Positions 58,019-64,000 of a DNA stretch of 64,000 bases are shown here, piece after piece (position 1 is the stretch's first letter; each line of letters starts with the position of its first letter). Source of the stretch: Clostridia bacterium UC5.1-2E3 (GTDB lineage: Bacteria; Bacillota; Clostridia; Lachnospirales; Lachnospiraceae). The DNA is taken from contig BBZO01000004.1 in assembly GCA_001304875.1 (NCBI GenBank), positions 114,181 to 178,180 of the forward strand, written 5' to 3'. The translations under genes and the position numbers were made by a program. The notes beneath the pieces are model-generated. The model was not told the DNA's origin. It saw only the letters and a list, made by a program, of their open reading frames with translations, and did not search any database.

Positions 58019-59436
58019 ATGATCAAAGATAATCAGACAAAGCTGAATCATGTTCATGTGCTGCTGGACGCGCTTGTGACGCTGGCGGCCTACGCGCTTG
58101 CCTGGTTTATCCAGATTGGAAGCGGCTGGAACGTAACCCGGGACAACGTGGTGAACATGAACCGGACCTACGTTCTGGCGGCAGTGCTTATCGTACCGCT
58201 GTATCTTGTGCTGTACGGGATTTTCCACCTCTACACGCCCAAGCGCGTGCTGGGAAGACGGCGGGAATTTGCAAATATTTTAAAGGCGAATATTATCGGA
58301 TTGTTTGTCATCACCATGACGCTGTTTCTGGGGAGCAAGAACGATTACCTCTACAACTTCTCCCGAACCATGGTGGCGCTGTTCTTCGTGATCAACGTGG
58401 CGGCAGAGACCGCCGAGCGGGCGGCCATCCGGCTGACGCTGCGCACCATGCGCTCCAAGGGCTACAATCAGAAGCACATTCTTCTGGTGGGCTACAGCCG
58501 GGCGGCGGAGGCGTTCATCGACCGTGTGGCGAACAACCCGGAGTGGGGATACCAGGTGCGCGGCATTCTGGACGAGAACCGGGAGTGGGGCACGGAGTAC
58601 CGGGGCGTCAAGGTCATCGGCACGCCCCGCGATTTAAAGGACATCCTGGAGCTCAACACGCTGGATGAAATCGCCATCACCCTGAGCCTTAACGAATACA
58701 AAAATCTGGAAGAAATTGTGGCGGCCTGCGAGAAATCGGGCGTGCATACAAAGTTTATCCCGGATTATAATAATATCATTCCCACCATCCCGCAGATGGA
58801 GGACCTGCAGGGACTGCCCATCATCAATATCCGGCGCGTGCCCCTGACCAACATGTTCAACGCCACGATCAAGCGCATTGTGGACATTTTCGGCGCGCTG
58901 GTGGCCATCGTCATCTTCTCGCCGCTGATGCTGGCGACGGTGGCGCTCATTAAGCTGACCTCCCCCGGCCCGATTATCTTCAGCCAGGAGCGGGTGGGGC
59001 TTCACAACCGTCCGTTTAAGATGTATAAGTTCCGCTCCATGGAGGTGCAGAACCCCTCCAGCGAGAAGAGCAAATGGACCACGCCCAACGATCCGCGGGT
59101 GACCTCGGTGGGGCGTTTTATAAGAAAGACCAGCATCGACGAGATGCCGCAGTTTTTCAATATCCTTAAGGGTGATATGAGCCTGGTGGGGCCGCGCCCG
59201 GAGAGGCCGTTTTCGTGGAACGGTTCAAGGAGGAGATCCCGCGCTACATGGTAAAGCACCAGGTCCGCCCGGGACTTACGGGCTGGGCGCAGGTGAACGG
59301 CTACCGCGGCGACACCTCCATCACCAAGAGAATCGAGCACGATCTGTATTATATAGAGAACTGGACGCTGGGATTTGATTTCAAGATCCTGTTTCTGACC
59401 ATATTCAAGGGCTTTATCAACAAGAACGCTTACTAA
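58019..59436 (+). CDS. Initiating polyprenyl glycosylphosphotransferase, frameshifted
   Basis: Transfers a sugar 1-phosphate to undecaprenyl phosphate to begin glycan assembly (WbaP/WcaJ class). About 473 aa: N-terminal membrane helices ([18 protein letters not shown] onward), a nucleotide-binding-like central domain ([18 protein letters not shown]), and the catalytic part [60 protein letters not shown]. One T is lost near 59212 (CCGTTTTTC to CCGTTTTC); the repaired end has [15 protein letters not shown] and KGFINKNAY. Sits between two LCP genes. Confidence 0.93.
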
Positions 59437-59458
59437 GAACGAAGGACGAGGTTTTTAC

Positions 59459-61456
59459 ATGAGCTATGACAACGAGTGGAACCGCGAACGGCCCCGCCGG
59501 AGCCGGAGACGGCAGACGGGGCAGGAGAGGAAAAGGGAGAGGGAGCAGCAGGAGGATCACGGCCCGGAGCTGGATATAAGTCTTGGGCGGAGGGAGCCTC
59601 TGCCTGAGCCCGAGCCGTTAAAACCGGCTTCCCGTGTGTCCCGTGCCAGGGAAAAGCAGCAGAAAAAGAGAAAAAAGCACAAGCTGATACTGATAGCCGT
59701 GGAAGTTCTGGTTTTCCTCGGCATTGTTGCGTTTCTGATCTATTCTTACTTAAAGAGCAGCATGGATCTGATCCAGAGGCTTCCCTTCGACGAGCAGCAG
59801 GTTATGAACCTGGAACTGACAGAGGAGAAGCAGGAGCAGATGAAGGGCTACTGGACCATCGCCGTCTTCGGCGTGGACGACCGCGGTACGGTCATCGGAA
59901 AGGGAACCCACGCGGATGTAAATATCATCTGCAACATAAACCAGGATACGGGCGAGATAAAGCTGGTGTCGGTGTACCGCGACACCTACCTGAATATCAA
60001 CGATAAAAACAGCTACAACAAGATCAACCAGGCCTATTTTGACGGCGGTCCGGAGCAGGCGGTCCGGGCACTCAACAGGAACCTGGATCTGAATATGACC
60101 GACTACGTGACCTTCAACTGGAAAGCGGTGGCCGATGCCATCAACATCCTGGGCGGCGTGGATCTGGAGCTGAGCAAAGCGGAGTTTTACTATATTAACG
60201 CGTTTATTACGGAGACTGTGGAGGCGACGGGCATCCCGTCCAAACATCTGACCCATGCGGGCATGAACCATCTGGACGGCGTGCAGGCGGTGGCCTATGG
60301 CCGTCTGCGTCTGATGGACACGGACTTTGCCAGAACCGAAAGACAGAGAAAGGTCATCAACCTGGCCTTTGAGAAGGCGAAGAAGGCGGACTGGGCGACG
60401 CTCAACGCCATCATCCAGACTGTGTTCCCCAACCTGGCCACCAACGTGGAGATGAGCGAGGTGGTGGATCTGGCCTGGGATATAAACAAGCTTCACATGA
60501 GCGAGACCAGCGGATTCCCGACGGCGAGAAGCGACGCGCGCATGGGCTCCAAGGGCGCCTGCGTCATTCCGCAGACGCTGGAGAGCAACGTGGTGCTTCT
60601 TCATCAGTTCCTGTTCGGCGACGAGAATTACAATCCGACGGACGCGGTGAAGACGATCAGCGCCAAAATTTCGGCGGACAGCGGACTTTACAAGGCGGGG
60701 ACCCCGCAGGGAGATAAAGGAACCGGAGGCGGTGTGATTCCCAAGGAGACTACGGAGGCGGAGACGTCGGAGGCCGCGGAGAGCACCCCGGAGGGGGAGA
60801 CCAGGGAGCCGGAGACCGATGAAAACGGCAATCCTGTTGAGACCACGGAGGGGATCTCCATGGCGCCGGAGGAGACGGCGGACGGCGTGAGACCCGGCGG
60901 CGATGCCAGCGGCTGGGAGGCCTGGGAGACCGATGAGCACGGAAACCTGGTGGACCCGGCCTGGGGAAGTACCGGCGGAAATCATAATAACGCCGCCACA
61001 TCCACCGAGGATCTCTATCCGACGCCGGGAGGCGGAAGCACCCAGACTCCTGGCGGCAGCCAGAGCTATCCGGGCAGCAGCCCGACGACTCCCGGAGCAG
61101 TTCGCAGACGCCGGGAGGAAACCAGGGCACGTACGACAACGGGAAACGGAAGCTATCAGACCCCGGGCGGCAGCCAGAGCTATCCGGGAAGCGGACAGAC
61201 CAGTCCCGGAGGCAATTCCCAGACCCCGGGCAGCGGCAATTACCAGACGCCGGGAGGAAGTCAGAGCACGTACCCGACGACGGGAAGCGGAAGCTACCAG
61301 ACCCCGGGCGGCAGCCAGAGCTATCCGGGAAGCAGCCAGACCAGCCCGGGCGGAAGCTACCAGACGCCCGGAAGCAGTTCCCAGACACCCGGAAGCGGCA
61401 ATACCGGCTACCAGACGCCCGGAAATTCTGGGCCCCAGCCGTTTTCCCCCGGCTGA
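59459..61456 (+). CDS. Second LCP-family ligase with QTPGGSQSYPGSS repeats
   Basis: 665 aa, paralogous to the product of 56039: same basic N-terminus, TM helix near residues 78-98 (LILIAVEVLVFLGIVAFLIY), and LCP core (FGVDDRG, GTHADVNIICNINQ, LVSVYRDTYLNI, YGRLRLMDTDFARTERQR). The tail differs: an acidic Thr/Glu region, then Gln/Thr/Pro/Gly/Ser repeats such as YQTPGGSQSYPGSS. Residues encoded by 61100-61142 (AVRRRREETRARTTTG) break the repeat pattern, but in the alternative frame read SSQTPGGNQGTY, so a loss and a gain of one base cancel out there. Surface or wall-spanning tail is inferred. Confidence 0.92.
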   Translation: MSYDNEWNRERPRRSRRRQTGQERKREREQQEDHGPELDISLGRREPLPEPEPLKPASRVSRAREKQQKKRKKHKLILIAVEVLVFLGIVAFLIYSYLKSSMDLIQRLPFDEQQVMNLELTEEKQEQMKGYWTIAVFGVDDRGTVIGKGTHADVNIICNINQDTGEIKLVSVYRDTYLNINDKNSYNKINQAYFDGGPEQAVRALNRNLDLNMTDYVTFNWKAVADAINILGGVDLELSKAEFYYINAFITETVEATGIPSKHLTHAGMNHLDGVQAVAYGRLRLMDTDFARTERQRKVINLAFEKAKKADWATLNAIIQTVFPNLATNVEMSEVVDLAWDINKLHMSETSGFPTARSDARMGSKGACVIPQTLESNVVLLHQFLFGDENYNPTDAVKTISAKISADSGLYKAGTPQGDKGTGGGVIPKETTEAETSEAAESTPEGETREPETDENGNPVETTEGISMAPEETADGVRPGGDASGWEAWETDEHGNLVDPAWGSTGGNHNNAATSTEDLYPTPGGGSTQTPGGSQSYPGSSPTTPGAVRRRREETRARTTTGNGSYQTPGGSQSYPGSGQTSPGGNSQTPGSGNYQTPGGSQSTYPTTGSGSYQTPGGSQSYPGSSQTSPGGSYQTPGSSSQTPGSGNTGYQTPGNSGPQPFSPG

Positions 61457-61674
61457 CAGAGCAAAATATAGAGAGCGGACCGGGAACACCGGCCGATGGG
61501 AGACAGCGCGGCAGTTGCCGGGCTGTCTCTTTGCATTTCACAGGAAATGTGAAAAGTTGGTGAACCTATGGTATTCGCCGGTTTCATCTGATAAAATATA
61601 AAAAAGAAAAATTTCTTTGAAAGATAAATAAAAAATGCAGAAAGAAAGAACACTGAAAGAGTGAGGAGAAAGCC

Positions 61675-62350
61675 ATGGAATCATTGAAAGTTCTGGTAGT
61701 GGATGACGAGAGCCGGATGCGCAAGCTGGTCAAAGACTTTTTGAGCGTCAAAGGCTTTCAGGTGATCGAGGCGGCCGACGGTGAGGAGGCTGTGGATATT
61801 TTCTTTAACCAGAAGGATATTTCCCTGATCCTCCTGGATGTGATGATGCCCAGGATGGACGGCTGGGAGGTTTTAAAGACCATCCGCCAGTATTCCCAGG
61901 TACCCATCATCATGCTGACGCCGGGCCGAGGAGAGGGACGAGCTGCAGGGGTTTGAGCTGGGGGTGGACGAGTACATTTCCAAGCCCTTCAGCCCCAAGA
62001 TTCTGACGGCCCGCGTGGAGGCCATTCTGCGCCGCAGCAAGGTGGCTGTCTCGGAGGTGATCAACGTGGGGGGCATCTGCATCGACAAGGCCGCGCACCA
62101 GGTGACCGTGGATGGGAAAAACGTGGATTTAAGCTACAAGGAGTTTGAGCTGATGACCTATTTCGCCGAGAACCAGGGCATCGCCCTGTCCCGCGAGAAG
62201 ATACTGAACAATGTCTGGAACTACGATTATTTCGGCGACGCCAGGACCATCGACACCCACGTGAAGAAGCTGCGCAGCAAGCTGGGCAGCAAAGGCGATT
62301 ATATCAAAACCATCTGGGGCATGGGGTATAAGTTCGAGGTAGAGTCATGA
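61675..62350 (+). CDS. OmpR-family response regulator, frameshifted
   Basis: DNA-binding regulator of about 225 aa. Receiver: VLVVDDESRMRKLVKDF, phospho-Asp in LILLDVMMPRMDGWEV, Thr in IIMLTARAEE and Lys in DEYISKPFSP. C-terminal winged helix: LSYKEFELMTYFAENQGIAL, VWNYDYFGDARTIDTHVKKL and TIWGMGYKFEV. Two bases are missing near 61921-61926 in the segment after MLT (GCCCGGGCC-like run), giving the apparent stop. SD TGAGGAG. Overlaps the kinase gene by 4 nt. May regulate the adjacent glycan locus, which is inference from position. Confidence 0.93.
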
Positions 62351-63850
62351 GAGACACCATCCGGGCCCGTTTCACCCTGATATTCGGCGCGCTGATGATC
62401 GCGGTGCTGGTGAGTATCTGGGCCGTCAACAACTGGTGGCTGGAGAGCTACTATATGAACGAGAAAATCCGCATCCTGGAGACTGCTACGAGGAGATCGA
62501 CGACATTATCCTGCGGTCCGGGTCGGATGATCTGACGGACGATGCGAAGAGCAATGAGGAGATCTCGGCGGTGATGCGCACGCTCAACGAGGAATCCGGC
62601 GTCGCATGGTGGTGTTTGAGAGTAGCAGCGGGCTCCCCCTGTTTTCGTCGGCCAGCGATATGGATTTTCTCATGGACAAGGTGCGCCGCTATATCGTGGG
62701 CATAGATATTCCCAGCCGGGAGGTGCTGAGACAGCACGAAAATTACGCGATACAGAGAGCTTATGACAGCAGAAGCAAATCCGTTTATCTGGAGAGCTGG
62801 GGATTTTTCTCTGACAACGGCACTATTTTCATCATGTCGCTGCCCCTCTCCAATATTCGCGAGAGCGTGCACCTGGCCAACCGTTTTCTGGCTTATGTGG
62901 GACTGGCCGCCATCATTTTGAGCAGTATTCTTCTGTATGTGACCATCCGCCGGCTGACTGCGCCGATCCTTGAGCTGGCCAGACTGTCGGAGGAGATGTC
63001 GCACATGAATTTCGAGGTCCAGTACCGGGAACCCAGACATTCCATGCAAGAGCTGCGGATTCTGGGAAACAACATGAATGTGCTGGCGGAGCGCCTCAAG
63101 GAAAACATAGGAGAGTTAAAATCCGCCAACAATCAGCTTAAGAAGGACATCGAGGAGAAGATTCAGTTAAATGAGATGCGCAAGGAGTTCATCGGAAACG
63201 TGTCCCATGAGCTGAAGACCCCCATTGCCTTGATCCAGGGCTACGCCGAGGGACTTTCCGAGGGAATCGCCGAGGACAAGGAGAGCCGCGATTACTACTG
63301 CGAGGTCATCATGGACGAGGCGAACAAGATGAATCAGCTGGTGAAGCAGCTGCTGACCCTGAATGCGCTGGAGGACGGAAATGACGCGCCGGTGTTTGAG
63401 CGCTTCGATCTTTCGGATCTGATTGGAGGCGTTGTAAATGCTTCCGCGCTGCTGGCACAGCAGAAAGGAATCCGCATTCATTTTGAATCGCCGGGGCCCG
63501 TCTATGTGTGGGCCGATGAGTTTAAGATCGAGGAGGTCGTCACCAACTATTTAAACAACGCCTTAAATCACGCGGACGGGGAGAAGAACATTGTCATCTC
63601 CATCCATCGGGAGAGCGGGTGCGTCCGCGTGACGGTGTTCAACAACGGAAATCCCATCCCGGAGAAGGACCTTCCGAACCTGTGGACAAAGTTCTACAAG
63701 GTGGACAAGGCCAGAACCAGAGCCTATGGCGGCAGCGGCATCGGCCTCTCCATCGTGAAGGCAATCATGGAGGCACACCATCAGCAGTACGGCGTCCGGA
63801 ATGTGGAGGACGGCGTGGAATTTTGGTTCACTCTGGACTGCACAGTATAG
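62347..63850 (+). CDS. Sensor histidine kinase, frameshifted
   Basis: Partner of the OmpR-type regulator, about 501 aa. TM1 near residues 10-28 (FTLIFGALMIAVLVSIWAV), an extracytoplasmic domain of about 145 residues, TM2 (LAYVGLAAIILSSILLYVTI), HAMP, coiled-coil linker, H-box NVSHELKTPIALIQGY, N-box NYLNNALNHADG, G1 VFNNGNPIPEKD, F-box and G2 GGSGIGLSIV. Single losses near 62480 (GAGGAC to GAGAC) and 62604 break the sensor domain only. All catalytic boxes are present. Confidence 0.93.
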
Positions 63851-63876
63851 TCTTGTTTTAAATACGCAAAAACGCC

Positions 63877-63906
63877 TTTCGGCCCTGCAAATCAGCGGGG
63901 CCGAAA
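63877..63906 (+). terminator. Intrinsic terminator of the two-component operon
   Basis: TTCGGCCC pairs with GGGCCGAA across a loop of about 12 nt, then an A-rich stretch; the upstream T/downstream A content suits termination on both strands better on the minus, so direction is uncertain. Confidence 0.6.
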
Positions 63907-63933
63907 AAAATAAAAAAATTTTTAAAAAAGTTG

Positions 63934-63962
63934 TTGACAAACAGAACACCCCGTGCTAAACT
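63934..63962 (+). promoter_or_regulatory. Sigma-A promoter at the window end
   Basis: TTGACA at 63934-63939 and TAAACT at 63957-63962, spacer 17 bp, followed by a G+C-rich leader that leaves the window. Its gene is not visible. Confidence 0.75.
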
Positions 63963-64000
63963 ACATAGGCTGTCGGCGAGAGAGCCGGACAGAAAAAAGC

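Noticed and set aside
59750..61489. 579-codon open frame antisense to the second LCP gene
   Set aside because: Its Ala/Arg/Ser repeats simply reflect the complementary strand of the LCP repeat tail; no start signal or recognisable domain.

Overview
The window looks like a G+C-rich gut-type member of the Clostridia, most likely Lachnospiraceae. The basis is Firmicutes-style Shine-Dalgarno sites (AGGAGG), TTGACA-17-TATAAT promoters, a butyrate operon in the order thl-crt-hbd-bcd-etfB-etfA with a neighbouring butyryl-CoA:acetate CoA-transferase, oxygen-sensitive glycyl radical and flavodiiron enzymes, and an FMN-riboswitch rib operon. No rRNA or tRNA gene was recognised. The species is not identified.

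Layout. 1-8.5 kb: a truncated sodium:solute symporter, a histidine kinase and an NtrC-type sigma-54 activator, followed by a 5-oxoproline (pyroglutamate) operon (pxpA, NRAMP-like transporter, pxpB, pxpC, DUF1445 gene) behind a clear sigma-54 promoter with upstream dyads. 8.5-9.6 kb: rplM-rpsI. 9.8-13.2 kb: an AT-rich AlbA_2-type regulator, a flavodoxin lipoprotein and an internally shortened aldo/keto reductase. 13.2-17.1 kb: FMN riboswitch and ribD-ribE-ribBA-ribH. 17.1-20.1 kb: nitroreductase and TIGR04076-like pair, divergent HxlR regulator, and a flavodiiron protein. 20.1-27.8 kb: acetyl-CoA to butyrate. 28-29.2 kb: a disrupted EutH-like permease. 29.2-33.4 kb: glycyl radical enzyme (resembling 4-hydroxyproline dehydratase) and its activase, divergent from a TetR regulator. 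33.4-34.1 kb: a NERD-like membrane protein. 34.1-46.1 kb: a GntR-controlled sugar-acid locus with a TRAP transporter, two dehydratases, dehydrogenases, two TIM-barrel isomerases, a KDPG/KDPGal aldolase and a ketodeoxygalactonate kinase. 46.2-46.9 kb: a ToxN/AbiQ toxin with a candidate RNA antitoxin (type III toxin-antitoxin). 46.9-48.9 kb: a zinc-ribbon protein, a tyrosine recombinase and a 55-bp tandem repeat. 48.9-61.5 kb: a cell-surface glycan locus (ThDP enzyme, epimerase, three glycosyltransferase genes, initiating phosphoglycosyltransferase, two LCP ligases). 61.7-63.9 kb: an OmpR-type two-component system.

Quality caveat. More than 30 genes, including core-metabolism genes, carry small indels, overwhelmingly single-base deletions in or beside short homopolymers. 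I read these as sequence errors rather than real mutations and give the full repaired extent of each gene, with approximate break positions. Where a gene is called frameshifted, the family continues cleanly in the next frame.
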